Source of the DNA: Acinetobacter zhairuonensis
Lineage (GTDB): Bacteria; Pseudomonadota; Gammaproteobacteria; Pseudomonadales; Moraxellaceae
Assembly: GCF_022601715.1 (NCBI RefSeq)
Contig: NZ_JAKVIM010000026.1
Coordinates: 1 to 48,658, forward strand
Length of the DNA stretch: 48,658 nucleotides
Reading direction: 5' to 3'
The notes beneath the pieces were generated by a model. That model made no database searches. It saw nothing but the letters and a program-made list of their open reading frames with translations, and was not told the DNA's origin. Below, in pieces: positions 1 to 8,295 of the stretch. The position numbers and the translations under genes were made by a program. The number at the start of each line of letters is the position of its first letter. Positions within the stretch are counted from its first letter, which is position 1.

Positions 1-534
1 TTTGAAATGCAGGCTCAGGGCGATGCTTTGGGTATTTTAGCCAAACAAAACATTCAGATTGTTTCTACAGAAGACCGCATTGAAATAACCAGTCCGAAAG
101 AGATTGTGATTACTGCGGGTGGTTCTCAGATCAAGCTGAATGGTTCAGGTATTTTCCCTGTGACTGGCGGTAAATTTGAGGTGAAGGCGGGGCAGCATGT
201 GTTTATGGGTGGGGAGAAGGTTTCTAGCAATTTACCCCAATTACCTAAACTAGAATTTTCTGAGTCACCTTACTCAGCTCAATATCAGCTTTTTAAAGCA
301 GATGGTCGTAACTTTAAAGGTTATAAGTTTTCAATACATGATAGCAAGAATAACTCATTAAAAGAGGGGGTTACAGACGAGCAGGGATTTACGGAGCAAG
401 TGATTACACAAACCAAAGAAAGAATTATTGGATATAAATCAGTGATGAGAGAAAGCGAGCGATTGACTGAAAACTGGGAAGCAAAATTAGAAGAAAAATC
501 AAAAAAACTAGAATCTGAGTTGGATGGAGAGTAA
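1..534 (+). CDS. vgrG: VgrG T6SS spike protein, C-terminal part (5' end outside window)
   Basis: The reading frame is open to the first base, so this is the 3' part of a larger gene; the ATG at 7 is internal. VgrG trimers form the tip of the type VI secretion needle and carry effectors. About the first 80 visible residues are the repetitive DUF2345-type region typical of VgrG (IQIVSTEDRIEITSPKEIVI, then ITAGGSQIKLNGSGI). A linker leads to an extension of roughly 85 residues with a beta-rich part (YQLFKADGRNFKGYKFSI) and a charged, probably helical tail (WEAKLEEKSKKLESELDGE). Such extensions usually act as the docking site for the effector encoded next door; that role is inferred. The effector gene begins 2 bases after this stop, and its ribosome binding site (GGAGAG) lies within the last vgrG codons, which suggests coupled translation. 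Confidence 0.85.
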   Translation, partial: FEMQAQGDALGILAKQNIQIVSTEDRIEITSPKEIVITAGGSQIKLNGSGIFPVTGGKFEVKAGQHVFMGGEKVSSNLPQLPKLEFSESPYSAQYQLFKADGRNFKGYKFSIHDSKNNSLKEGVTDEQGFTEQVITQTKERIIGYKSVMRESERLTENWEAKLEEKSKKLESELDGE

Positions 535-536
535 CG

Positions 537-1532
537 ATGCTGCCAGCTATTATTGTCGTTGTTGAATTGGCAGGATATGCAATAACTGCATATGAAATAT
601 ATCGTACAGCTTCTAATGCTTATGGTGAGGTGAAAAACTATCAGGACAATATTAAAAAGGCTAAAGAAGAAATTAAAAAAATCATGAAAAATCTTGGTCA
701 AGAGATTTCAGATAAAATTGATAAGGAAAAAGAAAAAGTTTTACTAACGACGTTAACTACTGGCGATAAGCAAAGCAACAATACTAAAGCTGCATCTGGA
801 CGCCCCCAAACAAAAAGTAATGTGATTACTGCTGCGATTAAACAAAAGGTGCCATTTCGTTCAATCATTAGTCAGGTCTGTGAAAAAGCTGAACAGTTGC
901 CTATGATTCAGCTAAGAAAACAGAAAGGTAAAAAGCTAAAGGATGTTGTACCTAAAAGCAAAGTTGATATTGTTGCAAAACTTTTGAAGATGACTGCTGA
1001 AGAACTTGCGGGGGCAAATGTAGATGAATATATCATCGTGAGATTAAAGCAGCTTGCTGTGAACTTTATGTTTGAATTCATGGATGAGCTTGTCAAATGG
1101 AAGAGTCCATTAAAATCAGAAGTTTGTTTTGGTTATGATGTAAAAACGAAGAAGTACCTTGCACCTCTATTAGAGGGTACAACACGAATCAAGCGTACAG
1201 GTACTGATATCAATCCATTTTGGCCAATGCCATATAAAGGAAAGAATACAATTGGTGCTGATATTATTATTCCAGAATATCGTGGTGAGCCTTTAACTTT
1301 GACCAATATTTTTGCATTGGTGGAAATCAAGTTCCAAGGAGACAAGATTGATAAAGCACAGTTTGATAATTATGATGATCTAAAAAAGCAATGCGCTGCT
1401 GAAAAGAAAGCCAGCAAAATTACAGCAAGTGAGGGGTTTAAATTGTCATTATTCCGTTATCCAGAAGATGTGAGTCCAAAAGATCAGCCTAGCCAGCAGC
1501 AAAAAAAATCGAAATCAGCGAGTAAAAAATGA
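537..1532 (+). CDS. T6SS nuclease effector, PD-(D/E)XK fold (VRR-NUC / Tox-REase-5-like)
   Basis: Predicted antibacterial DNase of 331 aa delivered by the adjacent VgrG. Residues 1-30 are hydrophobic and resemble a membrane or chaperone-binding segment. Residues 35-75 are a lysine/glutamate-rich coiled coil, followed by a low-complexity linker and the toxin domain (about 105-310). The toxin domain has the PD-(D/E)XK pattern: D242 in GADIIIPEY, then E263 and K265 in LVEIKFQGD, and a conserved QFDNYDDL helix. The immunity gene family next door, DUF3396/TsiV, is known to neutralise VRR-NUC T6SS effectors (TseV/TsiV in Salmonella), which supports this reading. The stop overlaps the first immunity gene (ATGA). 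I cannot separate VRR-NUC from Tox-REase-5 without a profile search. A decayed second copy lies at 4192-4635. Confidence 0.72.
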   Translation: MLPAIIVVVELAGYAITAYEIYRTASNAYGEVKNYQDNIKKAKEEIKKIMKNLGQEISDKIDKEKEKVLLTTLTTGDKQSNNTKAASGRPQTKSNVITAAIKQKVPFRSIISQVCEKAEQLPMIQLRKQKGKKLKDVVPKSKVDIVAKLLKMTAEELAGANVDEYIIVRLKQLAVNFMFEFMDELVKWKSPLKSEVCFGYDVKTKKYLAPLLEGTTRIKRTGTDINPFWPMPYKGKNTIGADIIIPEYRGEPLTLTNIFALVEIKFQGDKIDKAQFDNYDDLKKQCAAEKKASKITASEGFKLSLFRYPEDVSPKDQPSQQQKKSKSASKK

Positions 1533-2824
1533 TGAGTAATGAAGTGAATAGTGACGAATTATTTTTAAGCCAAGAAGAAGTCACTGATTATATAGCCGAG
1601 TTTAAGAAGGATAGTGACCATATCTATGGGTATGAACAAGAAGAATTCGGTATTTGCCCATACATCACATTTTATATTTATCATCAAGATGATGAAGTGG
1701 AGGAGGTTGCTAATAAAATCATTGATATTTATGAGGAGTTTGAAAGTAAAATAATTGATAAGCCTTTTAAACTCAAGTACAGGCATAAAACAAGTACATG
1801 GAAAAAGGCTGAAAAATGGCAAAGAACTCGTCAGGAGTTATTGGATGAAATGCATGAAGGCTATAAAAAATATTCTGTATATTTTATAGCAGCGACCACT
1901 GGAGATTCAGACAACCAAAGTGCGCAGTGGGCTTTACAAAGTAATATTAGAGACAACGGATTAAGATATTCTAGTCTAAAATTATCATTTGGCGAAAAAT
2001 GGTATAAAGAGCATAAAAAGCAATGGTATCAGTTTGTACAGCAATGTTTAATTAAACTCAATCCAATACAAGCCTATAGTGGTTATGAAATTGGGAGTGC
2101 AGCACAATTTCCTATGGTTTCTCCAGAATTTGAAATTGTAGAACGCATTTTTAGTGACTATTTTTACGGGCTAGATATCGATCATCCTAGTAACATGAGT
2201 CATTCTCATGATGATATAGATGGTTTTATCTATACACCATCATTAGCAGCAGGAATACGTACTCCAACATGGTGTTTTTTACTTTCACCATATTGGCTAG
2301 AAAAATTAGGATTAAGTGAGGAGCAAATCCGTTTCAAACTAGATGATCCACGAATCGAGATCACCAAACTGCTAGATCCAACAGATCCTGAAAAATTCAG
2401 TCTTTGGATTCAATTGGGAGAATTATCACTTTATCCTGTTGAAGAAGGTATTCCAGATTTATTGGTAAAGGCAAATGAGCTGATTAAACCAATACGATGT
2501 AATGATTTGAAGTTGACGACTCTTGATGCATGGGATGATGACCCTAACCCAAGATTTGATATAGAAAGCTCACCCCTATGGATTGCTCGTTTTGATGAAA
2601 ATAGCAGTTGGCCTGAAGGGAAACGAGTTAATAAGGTTAATGGATTACCGCTAGAAGAAGAGAAACTTAAAGTGAAAGGTGGAGCATTATGTCCACAAAC
2701 TGGTTATTGGCAAACACCAGCACGACCAGACTTACGACAGTATTTTGAACAAGGTGAAATACTTCCTACATTTTCTGAACTAGATTGGGGAGAGGTTTAT
2801 TGGTATTGGGCGGGTGGAGAGTAG
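1529..2824 (+). CDS. T6SS immunity protein, DUF3396/TsiV family (copy A1)
   Basis: Predicted cytoplasmic immunity protein of 431 aa that protects the producer from the nuclease encoded just upstream. There is no signal peptide, as expected when the toxin acts on DNA. Family-like features are the YGICPYITFYIYH strand near the N-terminus, the HAYSGYEIG-type segment (here IQAYSGYEIG), FYGLDIDHP, the histidine/aspartate loop SHSHDDIDGF, and GIRTPTWCFLLSPYW. The start overlaps the effector stop by 4 bases; the second ATG at 1532 is an alternative. It has two homologues, A2 and A3, downstream. The last 75 or so codons are nearly the same in all three, while the first two thirds differ, so specificity probably lies in the N-terminal and central parts. 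Which copy is the true cognate is inferred from adjacency. Confidence 0.75.
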   Translation: MMSNEVNSDELFLSQEEVTDYIAEFKKDSDHIYGYEQEEFGICPYITFYIYHQDDEVEEVANKIIDIYEEFESKIIDKPFKLKYRHKTSTWKKAEKWQRTRQELLDEMHEGYKKYSVYFIAATTGDSDNQSAQWALQSNIRDNGLRYSSLKLSFGEKWYKEHKKQWYQFVQQCLIKLNPIQAYSGYEIGSAAQFPMVSPEFEIVERIFSDYFYGLDIDHPSNMSHSHDDIDGFIYTPSLAAGIRTPTWCFLLSPYWLEKLGLSEEQIRFKLDDPRIEITKLLDPTDPEKFSLWIQLGELSLYPVEEGIPDLLVKANELIKPIRCNDLKLTTLDAWDDDPNPRFDIESSPLWIARFDENSSWPEGKRVNKVNGLPLEEEKLKVKGGALCPQTGYWQTPARPDLRQYFEQGEILPTFSELDWGEVYWYWAGGE

Positions 2825-2836
2825 TTTGTTTTAGGA
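2600..2836 (+). repeat. Near-identical 3' cassette of immunity genes, copy 1
   Basis: About 230 bases at the end of A1 plus its downstream spacer recur almost unchanged at 5714-5943 and 7029-7259. Shared landmarks are TTGGCCTGAAGGGAAACGAG, GTGAAAGGTGGAGC, TTACGACAGTATTTT and the spacer TAGTTTGTTTTAG. Copies 1 and 3 continue into the same start of a family-B gene. Confidence 0.9.
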
Positions 2837-2870
2837 AGTTTCTACAGAATGTTACCGCTTGGAATTGATT

Positions 2871-4106
2871 ATGCATTTAGTTGAAAAACAACCTCCTTTT
2901 GAAAAAGAGCTTACTCAACAAATAAAAGAAGCTGAACGTGAATTGTTGATGCTACATAAGGGAGATCGTGTTTTATCGCAATTATCTTTAACAATCCAAC
3001 TATATTATCTCAATGGAGGGAATGATGAAGGGAAGCAGAAAGTCTTAAATATTATTGACAAATTTAGAAATAGATATCCGATCAAATCTCATTTTTATAG
3101 TAATAGCAATCGGTTCTTAAGGTTTACAGAAAAAAGCTATCAATCTGCTTATAACAAAGCAAGAACTACGAATGCTTTTGAGTGGTATTTATGTTCAGGA
3201 GAAGATGGCTCCACAGCTGATAAGTATGCATTAGGCGTGTTTACTGCCAGAGATAATTATGGGGTGTCCCATTTGCATCTTAACTTTCCTATTATACTTG
3301 TTTATGAGGAGGATGGGCGAAAAGAATTTAATGCTTGGATTGAAGAATTGTTAACTCAATTTGAGGTATTTCATGGCTATGCGGGCCTAAGTATTCAATT
3401 ACCTTATGATCGTCATCCTTATCAATTTTATGAGTATGGGGTTACTCGACAATATTGGGGTATAACACCTGATGGTGCTAGTTTCCTTAAACGAGATTGG
3501 TATGAGGGGATCCGGAGTATTAATTGGTATACATTTATTGGGAAAGACTTAAAAGATAAGTTTATTCATCAGCCATTCTATAATGTTACTTTAAAGAATT
3601 CTCCTGAAGTCAGATTAAAAGAAATTGGTAATAGTCTTGTAATTAAAGCTGGAGAGTTACCTCGTTTAGGCCATAAAAGTAAACCATCGCCATTAAGCTA
3701 TGTTGTAGTTAATCAGCTGTGTAAATCAGTACGTACTGATATACCAACGGATGCTATGCATACCGCATATCGCGGGCCACGTTATTCGTTGTCGCAAGTC
3801 TATTATTGGATTCGAAGATGGGACAATGCTAATTTTTCTAAAGGTGTCTTTGACTTTGACGGGATCAAAGAAGATTTATTGCCGATTTTAGGAGAATATG
3901 GCAATGAAGATCGGATCGTTCCTTACAGTGGGGTATGGACTCCATTTGACTTTGAGGGGCTAGCTCAACCTTTAATACAAGGTCAAGAGTTTCCAGAAGA
4001 GGGACAGCATCAAAGAAAAAGCGGACGTATTTCGAGTAAACCTGCAGTTTGGAAATTAGTCTCAAGAGATGATGGGGGAGCTGTTATGGAACCTAATCCG
4101 TTTTAA
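2871..4106 (+). CDS. Probable T6SS immunity-type protein, second family (copy B1)
   Basis: Cytoplasmic protein of 411 aa with no signal peptide. It is distantly similar in layout to the A proteins (a central FEVFHGYAGLSIQLPYD segment recalls the A-type YSGYEIG region), so it may be a divergent member of the same DUF3396-like group. Residues 1-55 are a charged helical lead (EKELTQQIKEAERELLML). The centre has aromatic-rich segments such as HPYQFYEYG and RQYWGITPDG. The ATG at 2871 was chosen because TTGGAA lies about 9 bases upstream; an in-frame TTG at 2859 is less likely. It follows A1 by 46 bases, so it is probably in the same transcript. Its first 50 codons are repeated in the truncated copy at 7294. 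I infer the immunity role from context and cannot assign a toxin partner. Confidence 0.55.
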   Translation: MHLVEKQPPFEKELTQQIKEAERELLMLHKGDRVLSQLSLTIQLYYLNGGNDEGKQKVLNIIDKFRNRYPIKSHFYSNSNRFLRFTEKSYQSAYNKARTTNAFEWYLCSGEDGSTADKYALGVFTARDNYGVSHLHLNFPIILVYEEDGRKEFNAWIEELLTQFEVFHGYAGLSIQLPYDRHPYQFYEYGVTRQYWGITPDGASFLKRDWYEGIRSINWYTFIGKDLKDKFIHQPFYNVTLKNSPEVRLKEIGNSLVIKAGELPRLGHKSKPSPLSYVVVNQLCKSVRTDIPTDAMHTAYRGPRYSLSQVYYWIRRWDNANFSKGVFDFDGIKEDLLPILGEYGNEDRIVPYSGVWTPFDFEGLAQPLIQGQEFPEEGQHQRKSGRISSKPAVWKLVSRDDGGAVMEPNPF

Positions 4107-4191
4107 TTGTGTTCAGGAAAGACGACCCTCAGAATACTGAGCACGTCAACCCAGACAACGGGGCCATCAAGGCTTTAAGAAGCAGATTTCA

Positions 4192-4635
4192 TAGAGAATA
4201 CCTTTTCGAAAAGTGATTTCAGAGGTTTGTGAAAAAGCTAATGCTAATGGATTTCCGCAATTAAAAAAGAAAAGAGGCGTCAAAGTTAGTGATTTGCCTA
4301 ACTAAAGCACGACAAAAGATATTGGAAAGTTGGGCTGGTTTAATTTTATCAGAGATTGTGAATGAGGATATTAGAAGTGAGTTCTTGTCGAAATCAAGTT
4401 TCAGGGGGACTCTATTACGAAGGCACAATTTGATCAATATGGTCGATTGTTAAAAGAATGTAAGATTGCTAAAGAAGCTAAGTATGGGAAAAATAACAAC
4501 CATTCAGGAAAGGGGCTAAAGGCTGGTGGGCTACTTTCTTTGTTTCGTTATCCTGAGGATATTGCTTTAGAGGAAGGCAAGGGTAAACCGAGTGAACAAT
4601 CAGGAACAAAGAAAGCTGGAAATAGAGGAAAATGA
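4192..4635 (+). pseudogene. Decayed second copy of the nuclease effector
   Basis: Broken homologue of the effector at 537-1532. From about 4195 one frame reads IPFRKVISEVCEKANANGFP and continues LKKKRG before a stop near 4302. This matches VPFRSIISQVCEKAEQLP in the intact protein. The frame is then lost, with about 75 bases of unrecognisable sequence. From 4381 another frame reads LVEIKFQGDSITKAQFDQY and ends SLFRYPEDIALEEGKG at 4635, matching the ExK end of the toxin. The acidic residue equivalent to D242 is missing, so no active nuclease can be made. The stop lies just before the A2 start, the same order as effector and A1. Confidence 0.8.
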
Positions 4636-4636
4636 G

Positions 4637-5911
4637 ATGACTACCATAACACCTTACTTAACAGAAGAAGAGCAAGTTGAGTGGATCGAAGAGATTAAAG
4701 CTACGGATAAGCTTTGGGTGACTGGATATGAAGGGGAGGACGCTTATGGAATTGGTCCCTATGTTACTTTTTATATTTACCATTCAGCGGAAGAGGCATC
4801 TCAACTAATAACTCAATTTGTCGAAATTTTTAATGAGTTTAACCAAATTAAAAATGAAGAATGGGTTTCTTTCAAACATCCTGTTAAAGATATTTTTATT
4901 AAAGCGGAAAATGCCCCAACATTATTAGAAGATTTAGAGCAGACTTGCCAAAGGCAATATACTAGAGATGATTTTTTATCATTTGCTGCAACTGTATCAG
5001 ATGATACTGAAATTAGCTCAGCAGTATGGACTACTTATTTTAGAGTAACGCCTTATTCTGATACATATAGCGTATTAAAAATGAACTTTAGATATGCATG
5101 GTATAAGGAAAGTGAGGAAAACAAAGAAAAGTGGCATCGGTTTGTTGAGCGATGTATTGATAAGTTAAAACCTAGACATGCTTATAGTGGTTTTGAGATT
5201 GCTCAAGCCGCTTCTTTACACTTAGGCAGTTATGAGATTAATAGTCTAGAAAAGATTGTTACTCAGGCTTTTTATGGCGTAGATATTGATCATCCGAGTT
5301 TTAATGGTAGCAATACTCATGACGATCCTGATGGGTATGTCAATGAACGTAAATTGGGCTCGGGTGTCCGAACACCAGTTTGGAGTTTTTTACTTGATCC
5401 ATATTGGATTACAAAATTAAATAAAACTGCTGAAGAGATCAAAGCATACTTTAGCCGCTTTAAAGAAGTCGAGATTAAGGAAATCGAGTATCCAGAAAAT
5501 CAAACAGGCTTATGGATTCGACTCGGGGAACTCTCCATGTATCCTGTTGAAGATGGTGTGCCTGTTTTGCCTGTCTATGCCAATGCTTTAATTAAGCCAA
5601 TACGTTGTGATGAGCTGAAACTGGTCGGTTATGCACAATGGGATGATGATCCAAATGAGCATTTAAGTTATGACGAAGGCATAGCGTGGATGCGTCGTTT
5701 TGATGAAGACAGTAGTTGGCCTGAAGGGAAACGAGTTAATAAGGTTAATGGATTATCGCTAGAAGAAGAGAAACTAAAAGTGAAAGGTGGAGCGTTATGT
5801 CCACAAACTGGTTATTGGCAAACTCCAGCACGACCAGATTTACGACAGTATTTTAAACAAGGTGATATTCTTCCTACTTTTTCTGAACTAGATTGGGGAG
5901 AGGTTTACTAG
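4637..5911 (+). CDS. T6SS immunity protein, DUF3396/TsiV family (copy A2), 3' truncated
   Basis: Homologue of A1 of 424 aa and very close to A3. The ATG at 4637 follows a good AGAGGAAA ribosome binding site; an in-frame GTG at 4592 overlaps the decayed effector and is less likely. The family segments are present: YGIGPYVTFYIYH, RHAYSGFEIAQAASLHLGSY, FYGVDIDHPSF, THDDPDGY and RTPVWSFLLDPYW. A TGG-to-TAG change relative to A1 and A3 at 5909-5911 (TTTACTAG against TTTATTGG) removes the last seven residues (WYWASEE in A3). The frame after the stop still reads YWAGEE, so the nonsense change looks recent. With its partner effector decayed, this is an orphan immunity gene that could still protect against neighbours' toxins (inference). 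Confidence 0.72.
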   Translation: MTTITPYLTEEEQVEWIEEIKATDKLWVTGYEGEDAYGIGPYVTFYIYHSAEEASQLITQFVEIFNEFNQIKNEEWVSFKHPVKDIFIKAENAPTLLEDLEQTCQRQYTRDDFLSFAATVSDDTEISSAVWTTYFRVTPYSDTYSVLKMNFRYAWYKESEENKEKWHRFVERCIDKLKPRHAYSGFEIAQAASLHLGSYEINSLEKIVTQAFYGVDIDHPSFNGSNTHDDPDGYVNERKLGSGVRTPVWSFLLDPYWITKLNKTAEEIKAYFSRFKEVEIKEIEYPENQTGLWIRLGELSMYPVEDGVPVLPVYANALIKPIRCDELKLVGYAQWDDDPNEHLSYDEGIAWMRRFDEDSSWPEGKRVNKVNGLSLEEEKLKVKGGALCPQTGYWQTPARPDLRQYFKQGDILPTFSELDWGEVY

Positions 5912-5943
5912 TATTGGGCGGGTGAAGAGTAGTTTGTTTTAGA
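5714..5943 (+). repeat. Near-identical 3' cassette of immunity genes, copy 2
   Basis: Second copy of the cassette described at 2600-2836, at the end of A2. It carries the nonsense base change near 5911. It joins directly to A3, whereas the other two copies join to a family-B gene start. Confidence 0.9.
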
Positions 5944-5948
5944 ATGAT

Positions 5949-7247
5949 ATGGGTACGGTAATGCCTTACTTAACGGTAGAAGAGCAAGTAGAGTGGATCG
6001 AAGAGATTAAAGCTACAGATAAGCTCTGGGTGACTGGAGATGAAGGGGAAGATGCTTATGGAATAGGTCCCTATGTTTCTTTTTATGTTTATCATTCAGT
6101 AGAAGAAGCCCCTCAACTGATTACTAAATTTATTGAACTCTTTAATGAGTTTAATCAAATTAAGAATGAGGAATGGACGCATTTTATACATCCAATCAAA
6201 GATGTATTTATTAAAGCAGAAAAGGCTGAAGCATTACTGGCGGATTTAGATGCAATTTGCCAAAGACAGTGTCAGAAGACGGATTCTGTTTATTTTACAG
6301 CAACTGTCTCAGACGATACTGAAATTAGTTCAGCCGTGTGGTCATATTCAATGACTATTGCTGAAAGACCATATATGCGATACAGCCATTTAAAAATGAA
6401 CTTTAGGTATGCCTGGTATATTGCAAGTCAGGAGAATAAAGAGAAGTGGAATCAGTTTGTTGAACGTTGTATTGATAAATTAAAGCCTCGTCATGCTTAT
6501 AGTGGCTTTGAGATTGCCCAAGCTGCATCTATGCATTTGGGGAGTTATGAGATTAACAGTCTTGAAAAGATTGTTACTCAAGCCTTCTATGGTGTAGACA
6601 TTGATCATCCAGATTTTAATGGTACTCATGATCATGAACGGATAGATGGCTATATTGATTATCAACGGTTAGGCTCTGGCATTCGAACACCTGTTTGGAG
6701 TTTTTTACTTGATCCATATTGGATTGCAAAATTAAATACAACTGCTGAAGAGATCAAAGCTTACTTTAGCTGCTTTAAAGAGGTAGAGGTTAAGGAAATT
6801 GGGTATCCAGAAAATCAAACAGGCTTATGGATTCGACTCGGGGAACTCTCTATGTACCCTGTTGAAGATGGTGTGCCTGTTTTACCTGTTTATGCCAATG
6901 CATTAATTAAACCAATACGTTGTGATGAGCTGAAACTGGTCGGTTATGCACAATGGGATGATGATCCAAATGAGCATCTGAGTTATGAAGAAGGGATTGC
7001 ATGGATGTGTCGTTTTGACGAAGACAGTAGTTGGCCTGAAGGGAAACGAGTTAATAAGGTTAATGGATTACCGCTAGAAGAAGAGAAACTAAAAGTGAAA
7101 GGTGGAGCGTTATGTCCACAAACAGGGTATTGGAATACACCAGCACGACCAGATTTACGACAGTATTTTGAACAAGGTGAAATACTTCCTACATTTTCTG
7201 AATTAGATTGGGGAGAGGTTTATTGGTATTGGGCGAGTGAAGAGTAG
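5949..7247 (+). CDS. T6SS immunity protein, DUF3396/TsiV family (copy A3)
   Basis: Homologue of 432 aa, very similar to A2 over most of its length (YGIGPYVSFYVYH, RHAYSGFEIAQAASMHLGSY, FYGVDIDHPDF, RTPVWSFLLDPYW) and ending with the intact WYWASEE tail. Differences from A2 cluster at about residues 70-140 and in the loop after IDHPDF (HDHERIDGYIDYQ against the A2 loop), which are candidate specificity positions. There is no clear ribosome binding site before the ATG at 5949; it lies 37 bases after the A2 stop, so the start could be the next ATG at 5961. Cytoplasmic, with no signal peptide. The toxin it neutralises is not encoded intact in this window. Confidence 0.72.
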   Translation: MGTVMPYLTVEEQVEWIEEIKATDKLWVTGDEGEDAYGIGPYVSFYVYHSVEEAPQLITKFIELFNEFNQIKNEEWTHFIHPIKDVFIKAEKAEALLADLDAICQRQCQKTDSVYFTATVSDDTEISSAVWSYSMTIAERPYMRYSHLKMNFRYAWYIASQENKEKWNQFVERCIDKLKPRHAYSGFEIAQAASMHLGSYEINSLEKIVTQAFYGVDIDHPDFNGTHDHERIDGYIDYQRLGSGIRTPVWSFLLDPYWIAKLNTTAEEIKAYFSCFKEVEVKEIGYPENQTGLWIRLGELSMYPVEDGVPVLPVYANALIKPIRCDELKLVGYAQWDDDPNEHLSYEEGIAWMCRFDEDSSWPEGKRVNKVNGLPLEEEKLKVKGGALCPQTGYWNTPARPDLRQYFEQGEILPTFSELDWGEVYWYWASEE

Positions 7248-7259
7248 TTTGTTTTAGGA
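7029..7259 (+). repeat. Near-identical 3' cassette of immunity genes, copy 3
   Basis: Third copy of the cassette. Homology with copy 1 runs on through the spacer and into the first 50 codons of the following family-B gene, to about 7430. Confidence 0.9.
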
Positions 7260-7293
7260 AATTTCTAGAGAACGTTACCGTTTGGAATTGATT

Positions 7294-7557
7294 ATGCATT
7301 TAGTTGAAAAACAACCTCCTTTTGAAAAAGAGCTTACTCAACAAATAAAAGAAGCTGAACGTGAATTGTTGATGCTAGATAAGGAAGATCGTGTTTTATC
7401 GCAATTATCTTTAACTATACAGCTCTATTTGATCCTAGACAGTATTGTGGGGACCACCATCCCCCCATATCTGTCACACATAGAAATATACGTCTGGAAT
7501 GCGCAAGTAAATCTTGAAAAAACCAGTAACCAATTAAGTAACATTAAACAAATGTGA
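7294..7557 (+). pseudogene. Truncated family-B immunity gene (copy B2)
   Basis: The first 45 or so codons match B1 almost exactly (HLVEKQPPFEKELTQQIKEA, then RVLSQLSLTIQLY). At about 7430 the match stops abruptly and unrelated sequence follows to a stop at 7557, giving only 87 residues against 411 in B1. This looks like a deletion or recombination end point, not gradual decay. A functional product is unlikely. Confidence 0.75.
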
Positions 7558-7568
7558 GATTCGAGCGA

Positions 7569-8120
7569 ATGGTAAATCCAATTTTTTTACAAAAATCAGG
7601 GGAATTTATCGTATCAAATGAAAATGGTATGCGGTATGAGCGAAAATTTCCATTCTGGATTCGTCTTTTTCTGCTGCCATGGTCTCTGCTTTGTATTCCT
7701 TTCATCCTCTTTTATCTAGGCCTCGTACAATCGACCGATTGGGCAAACACTCCAATTTTAGGGGCAATTTTTGCAACCTTCGGATTTATGATCCTCCCTC
7801 TAGGTTTTTCAGCTATGATTTTGTGGTATGCCCTTTTCGGTGATGCAGTTGACTTGAAGCTAAATGCCCAATCAGGTGAGATCACCCTTCAGCGAAAATC
7901 CCCGTTTCGAAACAGGCTGACCCGTTATCCTCTTGCGAGTTTGCAAATATACAAAGTCGAACTGGAATCCGACTATCCAGTTTACGATGCTGCAATTGTC
8001 ACGCTTAGAATGTCTGATGGCATCAAAGTAAGGATCGGAGCCTTCTTCCGCGATGAAGAGGCAATATCTTGGGTTCAGGAAGTCCGCAAACTCATCGCTG
8101 GAGCGTCGGAAGGGATATAA
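7569..8120 (+). CDS. Small membrane protein of unknown function
   Basis: I do not recognise this 183 aa protein. After about 35 residues there are two predicted membrane segments: RLFLLPWSLLCIPFILFYLG, and a second around AIFATFGFMILPLGFSAMIL. The remaining 100 residues are soluble and beta-rich (LNAQSGEITLQRKSPFRNRL, TLRMSDGIKVRIG), in the style of a small PH-like or membrane-anchored sensor domain. The ATG at 7569 was preferred over an in-frame GTG at 7554. It starts just after the truncated B2 gene, so it may have been brought here by the rearrangement that cut B2. There is no evidence that it belongs to the T6SS set. Confidence 0.5.
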   Translation: MVNPIFLQKSGEFIVSNENGMRYERKFPFWIRLFLLPWSLLCIPFILFYLGLVQSTDWANTPILGAIFATFGFMILPLGFSAMILWYALFGDAVDLKLNAQSGEITLQRKSPFRNRLTRYPLASLQIYKVELESDYPVYDAAIVTLRMSDGIKVRIGAFFRDEEAISWVQEVRKLIAGASEGI

Positions 8121-8295
8121 ACAAAATGGGGTTCTTTGGACTGCCACAGCTCTTCTGCAAAAATATCAATGCCTCTTCCTGCTCTTCTAAGGAATTATTA
8201 TGCTTCTTTGGTTGAATCTTCAGTAAAGATGCAACTTTATACGGCTTTATTGCACAAACTCATCTATAAAGGCTTATCTACCCATATATTCTCAA

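Noticed and set aside
8150..8260. Minus-strand frame (LLKIQPKKHNNSLEEQEEAL) followed by GGCTTTATTGCACAAA, which recalls IS ends
   Set aside because: Too short to place in a family, and no matching second end is seen nearby.
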